Origin: Romanomermis culicivorax
Taxonomy: Eukaryota > Nematoda > Enoplea > Mermithida > Mermithidae
Assembly (NCBI GenBank): GCA_963922205.1
Contig: CAWUHX010000038.1
Location: forward strand, 744,001 to 808,000
Direction of reading: 5' to 3'
Length of the DNA: 64,000 bases
In this document: positions 25,101 through 35,425 of the stretch, in pieces
How the letters are laid out: the number at the start of each line of letters is the position of its first letter
Numbering within the stretch: position 1 is the stretch's first letter
Made by a program: the position numbers and the translations under genes
The notes under the pieces: generated by a model
What the model saw: the letters and a program-made list of their open reading frames with translations, nothing else
Told to the model about the DNA's origin: nothing
The model's database searches: none

Positions 25101-25290
25101 GCGCACGATTTTTGAGGTAAATGATGTTTTTTCCAAATTTTTTATGCGAACTAAAAAAGCGTCTTTTTTATAGAAAATCAAACGAAGTATGCAGCCTAGC
25201 GTCAAACTTCGATTTGAACATTCACCATTGAAAACGAATTTGGATTTTGAAGATTATAAATTGCAATCGCTCAGGGACGAAAATCTTTAA
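16184..25290 (+). CDS. SLC6-family Na+/Cl- dependent transporter, GABA-transporter-like (gene A, 13 coding exons)
   Basis: Exons: 16184-16263, 16434-16585, 16641-16772, 17037-17280, 18167-18299, 18552-18686, 18740-18843, 19025-19262, 19856-19987, 20048-20150, 21430-21530, 24940-25116, 25174-25290. All junctions are GT/AG and phases agree, giving 615 residues, the usual SLC6 length with 12 membrane segments. TM1 has [20 protein letters not shown]2 has the paired cysteines ([11 protein letters not shown]) and two N-glycosylation sites (NLS, NLT). TM6 reads [13 protein letters not shown]7 INSMTS (Cl- site Asn and Ser) and TM8 LGLDSQ with the Asp of the second Na+ site. These match the GABA/taurine/creatine branch of SLC6; the substrate is not determined. 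By family it is a plasma-membrane symporter. Intron 11 (21,531-24,939) carries a 2.7-kb transposon palindrome. A paralogue follows in tandem. Confidence 0.9.
19300..19740. mobile_element. CTATAGTCTG MITE copies in intron 8 of SLC6 gene A
   Basis: A copy at about 19,489-19,740 starts CTATCGTCTGTTTTTTT and ends GCATTTCAACAAAAACGATC. It contains the family block CAGCACTGTCGTCAAAA and the TTTTCACTAGAAAAATTGTT block. A partial copy precedes it from about 19,320. Compare 25,799-26,050 and 32,191-32,442. Confidence 0.65.
21110..21310 (-). mobile_element. tRNA-derived SINE in intron 10 of SLC6 gene A
   Basis: On the minus strand the head carries an A-box-like TGATCTAGTGATGAGG (about 21,270-21,285) and, 25 bases on, a B-box-like GGTTCGACTCC (about 21,235-21,245), the internal RNA polymerase III promoter of a tRNA. 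After a short body come two tandem copies of a 27-28 bp unit (AAATAAGTCATACCAGCATA..., 21,154-21,208), like the tail repeats of tRNA-derived SINEs. It is not a functional tRNA: the fold cannot be completed around the A and B boxes. Confidence 0.65.
21599..24309. mobile_element. 2.7-kb near-palindrome of two inverted Harbinger-type elements in intron 11 of SLC6 gene A
   Basis: The left half (21,599-22,726) has inverted ends AGGCCCGTATGCCAGAAGG and, on the right, the complement of AGGGCGTGCATGCCAGAAGG. The right half (about 22,765-24,309) is a long inverted copy of it ending CCACCTTCTGGCATACGGAC. Subterminal regions are built of GGAGTA and GGATTA hexamer-like repeats. The right half has two copies (23,047-23,275 and 23,575-23,830) of a PIF/Harbinger transposase N-terminal segment ([15 protein letters not shown], then [20 protein letters not shown]), which are frameshifted. 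The left half has a shortened inverted remnant of the same segment (about 22,200-22,400). It is spliced out with the intron if the flanking exons are joined. Confidence 0.8.
23047..23275 (+). pseudogene. PIF/Harbinger transposase N-terminal fragment
   Basis: ATG GAA GTT... opens at 23,047. After about 36 codons the similarity continues in another frame with [20 protein letters not shown], then [14 protein letters not shown] and a SLTPDM block. This is the start of HARBI1-like nucleases (DPFE, then RF.K.TV.EL, then the basic RH..L.P segment). A second, slightly different copy is at 23,575-23,830 and is open longer on the plus strand. The catalytic DDE part is absent, so neither can work. Both lie inside the palindrome at 21,599-24,309. 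Confidence 0.7.
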
Positions 25291-25798
25291 TCGAAAATGC
25301 TTGACATGATTATAATTTCTGTAAATTGTTCATGAAATTGTGAAGAAATATAAATCGAAAGGGTTTACATTGTCGCATTCCGGTAGAAATCCTGAATATA
25401 ATCGTAGATTACGTTTTCTCTTATAAAAAACTGGTGCAATATGGTGGGTAAAAATTTAAAAGATACAAAAAAGTGAAAAATGAATGAAATATTCAAACTA
25501 GGGAAATCAGCGGGATCAATAGAAACGTGCGAAATAGCTACTATATTTTATATCTTTACGATTTTCGAATAAACTGACGGCCTGACTTTTAAAAACTTTT
25601 TCAGAAAAAATTCCATCGTAAGAGCTTTGTGTAAGAGATTTCGACGACAGTGCTAATTGTTATCATTTTCTGATTTACAAGCATTTTATAAAGAAGAGGC
25701 TACAGAGCAAAACTTTTTGGGGGAAACAGAAATTTTTTGTTAAACGCATCGAGTCGGACGTCAATTGATAGATGTTATTTAGATTTATACAAGAAATG

Positions 25799-26050
25799 AC
25801 TATAGTCTGTTTTTTATAAAATGCTTCCAAATAGAAAAGTGACACAAATCAGTACCGTCGTCAAAATCGTTTACATAGTGTTTTTACCGTAAAATTTTTC
25901 ACTCGAAAAATTGTTAAAGGTGAGCTCAGTATGCTTACAAATTTCCAGACATATATGACATATTGTTCATTAGAAAATCGTGAATATCTGAAATACTACT
26001 TGCTTTCCACTTCTATTATTTAGAGGCATTTCAAGAAAAACAGACTATAG
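25799..26050. mobile_element. MITE, CTATAGTCTG family, best copy
   Basis: 252 bp between the two SLC6 genes with inverted ends CTATAGTCTGTTTTTTATAA and (right end) TTCAAGAAAAACAGACTATAG-type sequence. The interior has GTCGTCAAAATCGTTTACA, TTTTTCACTCGAAAAATTGT and TACTTGCTTTCCACTT blocks that recur in every copy. Other copies: about 19,489-19,740, 31,084-31,325, 32,191-32,442, 60,145-60,374, and reversed at about 33,690-33,945. No ORF. Confidence 0.75.
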
Positions 26051-26390
26051 AATATTGTCTCTGTATTTGACGGAACTATTTGCGATGGGCAAAATCTAGT
26101 TGACTTCCACAAATTTCCCTTGCGACGGATGTATCCTTATTACTCGGAAGATCACTGAATGCACCGTTTTTATGCGAAACATGGAATTGCTGCAGCCAGA
26201 GTTATCGAATATATAATGCTTGGGAACTCGACTCCTGAGAAATCCACTATTTTGAAAAAAAAGATAAGGGACGATAAATCGGAAATTGCTGACTCTAGTA
26301 CTTTTTCATTGGAGAGCGATCTTATTTTTTCGGTATGAGAACGATTTTTCTAGCTTTGTACGTTCATAAATTTTAGCAGATTTTTTTTAT

Positions 26391-29300
26391 TTGAAAAGGA
26401 AGAATAAATTTGGCGTCAATTCACAACATCCTAAATCCGAAATGGTCGCCGAAAACCGCGAAACTAACGGGTCAGTTTAAGAAAAAATACGAAATTTCTC
26501 GTTGGCCCTGGTATTACATTGCAAGGTCAATGATTATTCCTGGAGCCGTATAGTGATAGACTGATAGAAAATATTCATATAAATGTGTCTGATCATTGGT
26601 GGCAGCGTGGTGTAAGAGAAAATAGGACTACTGTAGCACTCAATTCTATGGATTGTTATTTCTCCACGCAGAAATCATGTTCTGTATGGTATCATTTATT
26701 TTCAGTGCCAGAAGAAAAACGGATAAAGGTGTTTGGTTCAGCAAACTGGACTTCTTGATGTCATTAGTGGCATACACAGTTGGCCTGGATAACTTTCTAC
26801 GATTTCCATACCTATGCTACAAACATAATGGAGGTGAGCCATAAGATTCATAACAATCGAAATTAACCTTCGAAATATCACAGACTATTTTTCAGGAGCT
26901 TTTTTGGTGCCATACATCATTTGCTGGTTGGCAGCAGCTATGCCCATCTTTTTCCTAGAAGCTTGTATGGGACAACTTTCGGGCGAAGGTGGTATTACCA
27001 TGTGGAAATTATGTCCTTTGTTCAAAGGTATTCATTTCACTGTGGATTGTTAGAATTCATTAACTTACGAGTAACTTCGACTCTTACCATAACACCAATC
27101 TTCTTGTTGTGGACGTGTGTTTTCTTCATTGAGAAGTTAATAAGACTCTGATGAGCTACTTTAGAATCCAGATCATGACCATATTCTTCCGCTGGAGACT
27201 ACTGGATTCTATTTTTCTGCTACTTTACAAGTTTATACACTTGTAAGCTGTAACAAAGTGCATAGTATTAAAATAGTGCGGCAATACATTTAGCCGATTA
27301 AAATAATCCACAAAAAACGGATGTTTCATGTGAGAATCAGTTGGAAGACAATTATTTGTTTATGGAGAAGGAATGCAGCTCATGAGACAAGAAAAAGAGA
27401 GAAAACTAAATTTTAAAATTTTGTAGAAAATTCAGTTTTTTGAGAAAGTAAATAAAAAGACAAAAATACGAAAAAAGGAAGGGATGTGTATCAATGCGGG
27501 AGTATTCTCTCCTCATCTGCAATGTCAATCTTTTCAGGTGTCGGCATAGCTAACATTATGATTGCCAGTTTGTGCAGCGTTTATTACTGCGTTATCATCT
27601 GTTGGGCTTTGTTCTATATTATTTCCTCGCTTACCTACTCAACTTTACCTTATCTAACATGCAACAATGAATGGAATACAAAATTGTGTTCGGTGGCCAA
27701 ATACAATTCATCATCAATAACCATCGTTAAACACAGCAATTTTACTGCAATCGAAACGTCAGTCGTTGAGTTTTGGCAGTAAGGTTTTCATTTGGTAACT
27801 TTCCATTGTCCGCACATTGGCTTCACCATAATGGTCCAATCCAATTATCGCACGATATACATGATTTCATAATGCAACTGTGTACATCCTACGAATTTTA
27901 TCTCATCTTCCCTATTTTTTCCGTTTGCAACAGTCCTAAGCTCTGAACCAACATACTTGTCGGTAATCGTTGACCATTTGATCGTATGCTAGTGAATCAA
28001 ACATCAAGTTTGCTGAGTCAAGCTTCAACACACTCAAGCACATCATCCAACATTCATTGCCAAGCTATAAAATTATGTCCTTTTTGTACACAGCATAATC
28101 TAACTCTTCCAAATGTGTCATGGGAATCCAGCAAATGTTTATGATGCAAATTAAAAACATGCAACTTGATCCCATATATTTTCCTACGAGTTGAAAATGT
28201 GATGAGCTAACAAATATTTCAGCTCGTGAAATACGATGAAATCATTTTTTCTAATTTATTTCTCATTTGCGTCTTGCAGAGTATTTAAAATTAAATGGAC
28301 TATAGAAAGTCTAATTCGTAATGAGCTAATAATAGTTCTTACATTACTCCTGCTATGTAAATGTATGTCTCTTTACACACAATATGCTGTAAGCTTGTAT
28401 GACATCTGTAATCAAAAGCCTGAATAAACTTCAATGTTAGATCAGTATTCTGTAGGGTTTGCGCTATTCAGACTCTTGCTGGTGCCACATGCCTGTACAC
28501 TGATTCAGTTTCAAATATATAGAGATTTTTACCAAATACTCGTGGATTTAAAAATGACAAAAAAGTAGTAACGTCAAAATTTCTTAAACAATTTTGTTAT
28601 TACAGAATTTTTACTCAAAAATCTGTGAAGGTCAGTTGAACAGGCCTTCAAATTCCGGTTCTATATGCCATATGGTAAAAGAAAGAAACATATGAAATTG
28701 TACTTGCTTCCCAGTTTACATACAAGAATTCCAAGAAAAACAGTATAGTGAAATGGATGCTTCACAATATTTAATTTTTGGATTTAATTATTGGTCTGAT
28801 CGCCGTCAGTCATAGTCATATATGATGAATAGTTTGCAGGAATCTATTACTGTAGAATGTAATAAATGAAGAGTCTTTATAATCTTTTGAGTTAGCTCGC
28901 AAATTTGCCGCTCTTTGATGAGGGGTTTAGCAGAAAATTACAAAATAATAGTACTTCCTGTTTCACTTCTTAGCAGCTTCTTGTCGTCGCATTTTGGATT
29001 TTTGGATATTGTGGAAAAATTATGAGTGGAAAACTGTTAGCTAAACAGTGATAAGGATTTAGTAATTTTAGAAAATTTATCTCAGGAGGCGTGTTCTGAA
29101 ATCGTCCGCAGGAATTGATGAATTTGGTACCATGCAATGGGAATTAACGATTCTGCTGGCCGTTATATGGATTTTTATGTACTCCGTCGTCTACAAAGGA
29201 ATAACGAATTCGAGGAAGGTGAAAATCAGCTCAAAAATCTGAATGTCCAAGTTGTCCAAAAATATATTGCCAATTTGAATATCGTTCCGATCTAATCAAT

Positions 29301-32300
29301 TATAACCTTAAAGGGTCATTTATACTTGCCTTTTGCGACGGAACGGAACGGAACCGAATGAAATCGACAGAACGTTATCGAACGAAAGATAAATTTTCGT
29401 TCCATTCGGTTCGGTTGGAGGTTACCGTCGGTCATTTTCCACAAAATTGCAGTTATCCTTTCCGATCGAAAGTAGATTTTCCGGCCGAACGTCCCAAGCT
29501 GTTGGCGATCCGTTCCGTTCCGTCGAAAAAGGCAAGTATGAATGACCCTTTACTCGTTCTAATTTGAAATTTTTCCAAGAAATTCAAAACAGCATTTCGC
29601 ATCCTTTGATTCATTCTTCCGTGAAATTTAGGGCCCAGTTTCATTTACATTAAAGTTTGCATCGTACGACACTCTGACCCTCTCATTATTTTCCTGAGAT
29701 TGTAGTTACTACAGAAAACTTTTGAGCGCTATTAATTCCAGAAAGACGTGGTTTTCACGAGTCATTTTTTATAGCTAATTTATGTTTGCGCCATAACGCC
29801 TTATTGCCTATTGGCAGTCTTATTGATACGTGGTCTGACGCTGGAGGGCGCCACTTCAGGTCTTTCGTATCTTGTCAAACTCGACATACGGAAAATGCTA
29901 TCAGTTGAAGTGCAGTGGATATAATGCACATCAAATGACGATGCCAGTAAAAATACATATCAAAATTTTAGGTATGGAAAGACGCTGGAACGCAAGTTAT
30001 CTATTCATCCGGCGTCGGTTTCGGAACCCTGATGGCCTTAAGCAGTTATAACAAATACCGGAATAATGTCTATAAGTGAGAAACGTGTTGTGCGAGACTG
30101 CAAATAAGCAACGCGCATCACTATGAAATCATACGAAAAGACCTCTGTGTGTCTGAGTTGCATTTGGAAAAGTGAACAGCACTGTCCATCCTTAATTAGC
30201 TTGAGGCGTTGGGAGTCTGCCCTCACCCGAAAGGTGTTGAAATCTCACAAATGAAGCAATTGAACCCGTAGTTTCAAATAAAGCAGACAGCTTTTTGGTC
30301 GAAATTCAGCGAGTTTGATTTCAATCGATTGATCAAATTGAGGTCTATTGAAAAGTAATAACTTTAAATGTCTCATTTCTATTTTTGACTGAGTTATCAG
30401 CGGTTAAAGCTTTAGAAAAACTGCTTAGCATCCTGCATATTTTTCTTGCTGTCCATATGTATGCTACCCTTGAATTATTTCAAAATCTCGGAAAATTTGA
30501 GTACTGCCCTGTTAAGATTATGAATCTGAAACATAATCAGGGTTTCTAAAAGGCAAATATTTTATTCAGGGATGCTATTACAGTGTGTATAATCAACTTC
30601 ATAACTAGTTTGGCCGCAGTCTGCCTCGTATTTTCCATTTTGGGTTTCATGGCTAATGCTACGGGAAATACAATGGAACAAATAGTGAAGGACGGAATGG
30701 ATCTTGCTTTTTTAGTTTTCCCACAGGCCTTTTCGATGCTAACAACCTCACAAGTATGGAGCGCCATGTTCTTCCTTATGATAGCCACGCTGGTCCTTGG
30801 TTCCATGGTGAGTAATCAAAAACTATAAATTTTATTACTGATGATGATTTGACGGTCACCAAATTAGAGTAAGTGGTTCACTCAGTCTTTTTGAACTTCA
30901 AATGTTGATTCGATAACGTTTCCTGAATAATCGAAATTATAATCAATAACATTTGTATTTTTTATTTTCCTTTTGAGGTGCTAATAGATATATTTCAAGC
31001 ATTTTCAAAGTGAAGCGGTTCAAACTTGATCCAGGTCCTATGATTCGTCATTTTCATATCCACGAGAATGTCGGAGATGGCAATTATAGTCCATTTTTTA
31101 ATAAAATGCTTGTAAAATAAAAAATGGGAGGATAAGAACTGTCGTCAAAATCTTTTGCAGTAAGCTTTTACTGTCAAACTATTTACATCAAAAATTGAGG
31201 GTTGGTTGAGTTATCTTCCAAATTATCAGCTTTCTATGACACGTGATTTAGCAGAAAATCACAAAAAAATGAAATAATCGTTGCTTTCCGGTTCCATTTT
31301 TTGGGAGCATTTATGAAATAGGTCCATAACAAACATTGCTTGCCGAGAGCAGGTATGAGTGAACGGAGGTGCTAAATAATATCGGATAAACTGTAAAATT
31401 TATACTTTCAGAATTTTCACCAAAAAATAGTGCAGCTTCGAAATATCATTGTTACGCATAGCCCAATTTTTTTAATGCTCTTCAATGTTCATTCATTTTT
31501 TAGGTTTGCATGGTTGAAGGCATTATTTTGGCTATATGTGATCAATTCCCCAACTTTTTGGTGAGAAACAAGGGGAAATTTGTGGCGTTCACGTGCCTGG
31601 CCGGCTTTCTTTCAGGTTTGCCTATGGTCAGCCAAGTATGCGCATCTAATATTTTCAAATGCAGTCGTGATATCATTTCCCCAAATTTCAGAGTGGTCAA
31701 CATTGGCTAGTCTTAGTGGACTCTTACGGGACCGGCGGCTTAGCTTTGGTATTTGTACTCTTTTTCGAAATTTTCGGCTTGTCTTGGGGATTTGGTTAGA
31801 AGAAGACATTGGTTATGCTAAGAAACAAAAAATACTTCGCTTTAAGGTGCTGCCAGAATCTACAAGGCGTTGGAAGATATGCTCGGGAAGAAGATCGGTC
31901 TATTCTGGTACTTTTGCTGGAGATACACTACTCCTTTGTTTTGTTTAGTAAGCATATTAATTCCTTGAAAATACTGTAAAAATTTGGTAACTGCAATAGG
32001 GTCATTCTGAAAGATGGAAAATAACTTTCCTCTTCAGAAACACAAGTACAATGCATTTTTAGATTGATGTACATCTTGAATCTTATGGAACTGAATTGCT
32101 TCACCATCTGAGGTAGAGTCTTTTGAGCATTAAATTTTAGTCGAATATCACGATAAGCATAGTACGTCCAGTCGATAATTGCATTGTCAATTATATTCGA
32201 TTTTTTATAAAATGCTTCCGAATAGAAAAATGACACAAATCAGCACTGTCGTCAAAGTCGTTTACATATAGCTCTTACGGTAACATTTTTCACTCGAAAA

Positions 32301-33360
32301 ATTGTTAAGGGCTAGGTCACTATGCTCACAAATTTCCAGTACTATATGATATATTGTTTATTAGAAAATCGCTAAAATATGAAATACTACTTGCTTTCCA
32401 CTTTCATTATTTAGAAGCATTTCAAGAAAAACAGACTATAGATGAGTGGTTGACATCATGAAACTCCGAAAAATGAATCGCCTCTCCGCAGAATGCAATG
32501 CAGCCAATAATGTCCAGACCACATCAACATCAGCTAAAGGTCGCATGTTTCATATTTAATGTAATGTCATGAGTCCCAGATACCTATCCCCCGTAGATCC
32601 AGATTAATCCTTGTTCGGCAATCTTTCAATCTTTTTATACAAAGTACAGAATATCCGAATTTTGCTCAAAAATCTTACTGACTATGCATATGTCACTTAA
32701 CATCCCGATATTCAGGAAAATACACCATTAATTGCATCCAGGCAGTTCGAACCACGATGTGAAAGTTTGCGTATGCTCTTCAAAGTTTTGAATCCGTTTT
32801 ACCTGCATCGCGTCGAGTAGGCGTGTTTCCTCGTGGTTGTACTGCTAAGAATTAAGCACGGTCAGGGGACTAAACCCGAGACCTTGCATTGTGGTCGGTT
32901 CAAATGAGCCAACAATCAAGCCACGGGGAAGACCCTGCGCAACAGTTCTGCCAATCCAAGTCAACACTCAGTATCAAAGTTCCATTCTGTACAGATAATT
33001 TTTACGATCACTCTGATGGAATTTGAACCATTAGTGTCATATTACCCGTATTGGGCGATCGTTCTCGGCTTAACGATGTCTTTCATGCCCATGTTGACCA
33101 TTCCGGCAAGCGCTGTCTACCAGACGATACAGGCACCAGGAAGGACAGTTTTTGAGGTGAAATTTTGTAAGATTGTTTTGAAAGTTTACATGAAGTTGGT
33201 TGTACAGAAAATCATTCGAAGCATGCAATCGAGTGTTGAGCTTCGATTCACGAGTGATCGGTATGTTCAATATCAGAGTCAAAAACCAAACGCACAATGT
33301 AGATATGGCGGAGAGAGCAAGAAATGGCGATTGACGAATTTTGATGCTGATCGCTCATAA
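26391..33360 (+). CDS. SLC6-family transporter paralogue (gene B, 13 coding exons, altered start and Na+ sites)
   Basis: Exons: 26391-26470, 26706-26833, 26896-27027, 27538-27778, 29086-29218, 29775-29909, 29972-30075, 30570-30807, 31504-31635, 31692-31794, 31847-31947, 32995-33156, 33208-33360. Eight of the 13 exons equal gene A in length and all phases agree, giving 613 codons without a stop. The position of gene A's ATG holds TTG (26,391); the first in-frame ATG is at 26,442, which would remove only 17 cytoplasmic residues. TM1 reads [18 protein letters not shown] instead of [18 protein letters not shown], and TM8 reads LVLGSM instead of LGLDSQ, so the Asp of the second Na+ site is Gly. 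EL2 keeps two cysteines ([11 protein letters not shown]) and NSS and NFT sites. AATAAA lies at 33,488. It is probably expressed protein or a very young pseudogene; substrate unknown. Confidence 0.85.
28528..28745. mobile_element. CTATAGTCTG-family MITE remnant in intron 4 of SLC6 gene B
   Basis: Contains the family blocks TCAAAAATCTGTGAAGG, AATTCCGGTTCTATATGCCA, TTGTACTTGCTTCCCA and ends CAAGAATTCCAAGAAAAACAG. The left end is degraded. Confidence 0.45.
29312..29549. mobile_element. MITE, AGGGTC family, copy 2 (intron 5 of SLC6 gene B)
   Basis: 238 bp, from AGGGTCATTTATACTTGCC to GGCAAGTATGAATGACCCT. The interior matches copy 1 closely (CGGAACGGAACGGAACCGA; TCCTTTCCGATCGAAAGTAG). It lies 93 bases after the exon 5 donor. 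Confidence 0.85.
31084..31325. mobile_element. CTATAGTCTG-family MITE in intron 8 of SLC6 gene B
   Basis: Starts TTATAGTCCATTTTTTAATA, includes AACTGTCGTCAAAATC and TCGTTGCTTTCCGGTTCC, and ends near GGAGCATTTATGAAATAGGTCC. More diverged than the copy at 25,799. Confidence 0.55.
32191..32442. mobile_element. CTATAGTCTG-family MITE in intron 11 of SLC6 gene B
   Basis: From about TTATAAAATGCTTCCGAATA with CAGCACTGTCGTCAAAGTCG to GCATTTCAAGAAAAACAGAC TATAG at 32,442. Very close to the copy at 25,799-26,050 in the interior. Confidence 0.7.
32820..32932 (-). mobile_element. tRNA-derived SINE head in intron 11 of SLC6 gene B
   Basis: On the minus strand TGGCTTGATTGTTGGCTC (A-box-like, 32,907-32,924) is followed about 30 bases later by GGGTTTAGTCCC (B-box-like, 32,865-32,877). 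The spacing fits a tRNA-derived pol III promoter. The sequence differs from the SINE at 21,110-21,310, so it is a second family. No tandem tail seen. Confidence 0.5.
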
Positions 33361-33639
33361 AAAGCTGTTCAGTGCCGATTAAAGTCATTGCTATGCTACG
33401 CTCGTTTCTATGTATCTCTGGGATAGAAAATTCAATACCCAAATTATTTATTTTAACTTGTAAATTTATGACAAAAATAAGTAATGCAATAAAATCAATT
33501 TTCGGGCTTACGTGGTTATCCGATCCAGATTTAACAGCATGTATAGCAGTCAATTTTCATTGAGGCGTAGAAAACTTCACTGAAACTTCCAGGGAAAAGA
33601 AAGTAATTCGCGCGTTTTTATAACGCCAACTGTCGTCAA

Positions 33640-33945
33640 GATCTAATTGCAAGCATGTTAAGAAAAACAGGTTACGGGTAACACTTGTTTCACACTTATA
33701 GCATGTTTTTCTTGAAATGCTTGTAAATATTCATAGTAGAAAGCAAGTACTATTTCATATTTTTATGATTTCCTGCCAAACATATGTCACATATGACTCG
33801 AAATTTGTGAGCCAGAAAAACTAACACTCACCAATTTTCGAACACAAAATTCAACGGTAAAAGCTCGCTGTAAACGGCATTGAGGGCAGCACTTATTTTT
33901 TGTCACTTTTCACCTTATAGGCATTTTGTAAAAAAACAGACTATG
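33640..33945. mobile_element. CTATAGTCTG-family MITE, reverse orientation
   Basis: Just downstream of SLC6 gene B. Contains, in reverse, GCATGTTTTTCTTGAAATGC, AGAAAGCAAGTACTATTTCA and, at the right end, CATTTTGTAAAAAAACAGAC TATGG. It sits beyond the AATAAA at 33,488. Confidence 0.5.
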
Positions 33946-34111
33946 GAGTTTTAAGTAACAGTTGAGTATTCTATGCTTCATGTAAAAAACACGAAAGCTT
34001 TCTGAACTGATAAACCAATCTTATTTCGGAGTTGCGCAAGACTCAATTGATCTCTACGAAGATGACATTCAACATTCCCTTTAGACTTGAACTTTTTATT
34101 GCAGACACGTT

Positions 34112-34290
34112 AAAGCCCAATTCAGAAGCGAAGTCGCCGACTGAATCATAGGAATCGGCGACAAAAATCCTAGGCTTTTTCATCTCTAAATTGGGCTTTC
34201 TGCAAATTGCCTACTCTTATCTTAGAATCGCCGTTTGTCACCGACAGTCGCCGATTGTCACCGATGGTCGGCGACAAAAATCCTAGGATT
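34112..34290. repeat. Short inverted repeat with TCGGCGACAAAAATCCTAGG units
   Basis: AAAGCCCAATT (34,112-34,122) faces AATTGGGCTTT (34,189-34,199), an 88-bp palindromic unit. The interior GTCGGCGACAAAAATCC motif is repeated at about 34,153 and 34,266. Looks like a small foldback insertion; no target duplication found. Confidence 0.45.
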
Positions 34291-34644
34291 TTGCAGAAAT
34301 TTTCTTTGGGAGGGGGCTGATCTTCAGCCGCCAAAGCTCATTTAACCACCAGGTAAGTTTCTTCCTGCCAGAAGCTCATATGGAATGTTGTTATGGCTAA
34401 AAAGGCATTTCATGCTCCAAACGTCGTATTGCCGGTCATTTGCTTCAAAAAACCATTTTTGTACTACATCTTGTGCCTAGCAGACGTTATAACGGTTTCT
34501 TACTTGCGTAAGAAGTGCGTTCCCGTTTCTGTCGATATTTAGATTCAGTAAGAGGTTATTATTTTTACTGTGAATTTCAGAAGATATATTAGGTTTCTGT
34601 AAAGATTGCCGTCGCAATAAGAAGAAAGCATTGCGGAGCAGATC

Positions 34645-35417
34645 CAGTGTTTTTTTTGTGCCAAAACATGGTTTTTGGCACAAAAAAATTTGGAATGGCA
34701 CAAAGAAATTTGAGCATTTGTGCCGATTGGCACAAAAATTTTGGCTATTCAGACATTAAATTTCCTCGCTTTTCAGACGATTTAGGGGCGGAAAATGCCA
34801 AAAATTTTCGGCGCTTCGCGCCGAGTAATATTATCTACTCGTATTTGACCCAAGCGAGCGCGAACGAGTTTTCTTCGAACAGTGTATCAGCATCGTTGCA
34901 GCAAAGTTTATAGGCTGTCAATGAATGATAAATGGAAATAAATTCTGAATATTCTCTGTTCATTCAGTCACATTCGGATTTAAAACTGAAATTCTTACTT
35001 TTTGTGCTTGATTCATTCAAATAGAAAATTCGATATCCTTAGTAATGGTACATTGTTCCGACCGAAAATTTACACAATTTTCGACTTTATTTACATTGTT
35101 CTTAAATAGGATGATCCGTAGTCGAAAATGTAATCAATTTGAACTTCCTGAACAGTTCTGCAGTTATTTAAATTTTCTCAGCATTACATTTCTTTTCGAG
35201 TCGTCGTGAACTACTTGCACAGTTTTTTCTCATTTCACGGACATGGTTAGTTGAAGGATATGTTGGGCACGATTTTTACAAAATATCAATGCGTGAAACG
35301 TCAACTTTTCATCAAAATTTTGGCCTAAAACCTTTCCACAGTTTTCAGTATGTTTCTAGTAGAAAAATTTTTTTGTGCCATTGGCACAAATGTCCGTGCA
35401 CAAAAAAAAAATCGCTG
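34645..35417. mobile_element. Non-autonomous hAT element, 773 bp, with 8-bp target duplication
   Basis: Starts CAGTGTTTTTTTTGTGCC and ends GCACAAAAAAAAAATCGCTG, so termini are CAGTG...CGCTG. Exact 8-bp duplications AGCAGATC flank it (34,637-34,644 and 35,418-35,425). CAGNG ends and 8-bp duplications define the hAT superfamily. Subterminal TTGGCACAAA motifs in both orientations occur at both ends. It has no transposase ORF. The perfect duplication suggests a fairly recent insertion. Confidence 0.8.
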
Positions 35418-35425
35418 AGCAGATC

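Noticed and set aside
26391..33360. Calling SLC6 gene B a pseudogene
   Set aside because: Despite the lost ATG and altered ion-site residues, all 13 exons are open and all splice junctions and phases are intact; an internal ATG at 26,442 could serve.
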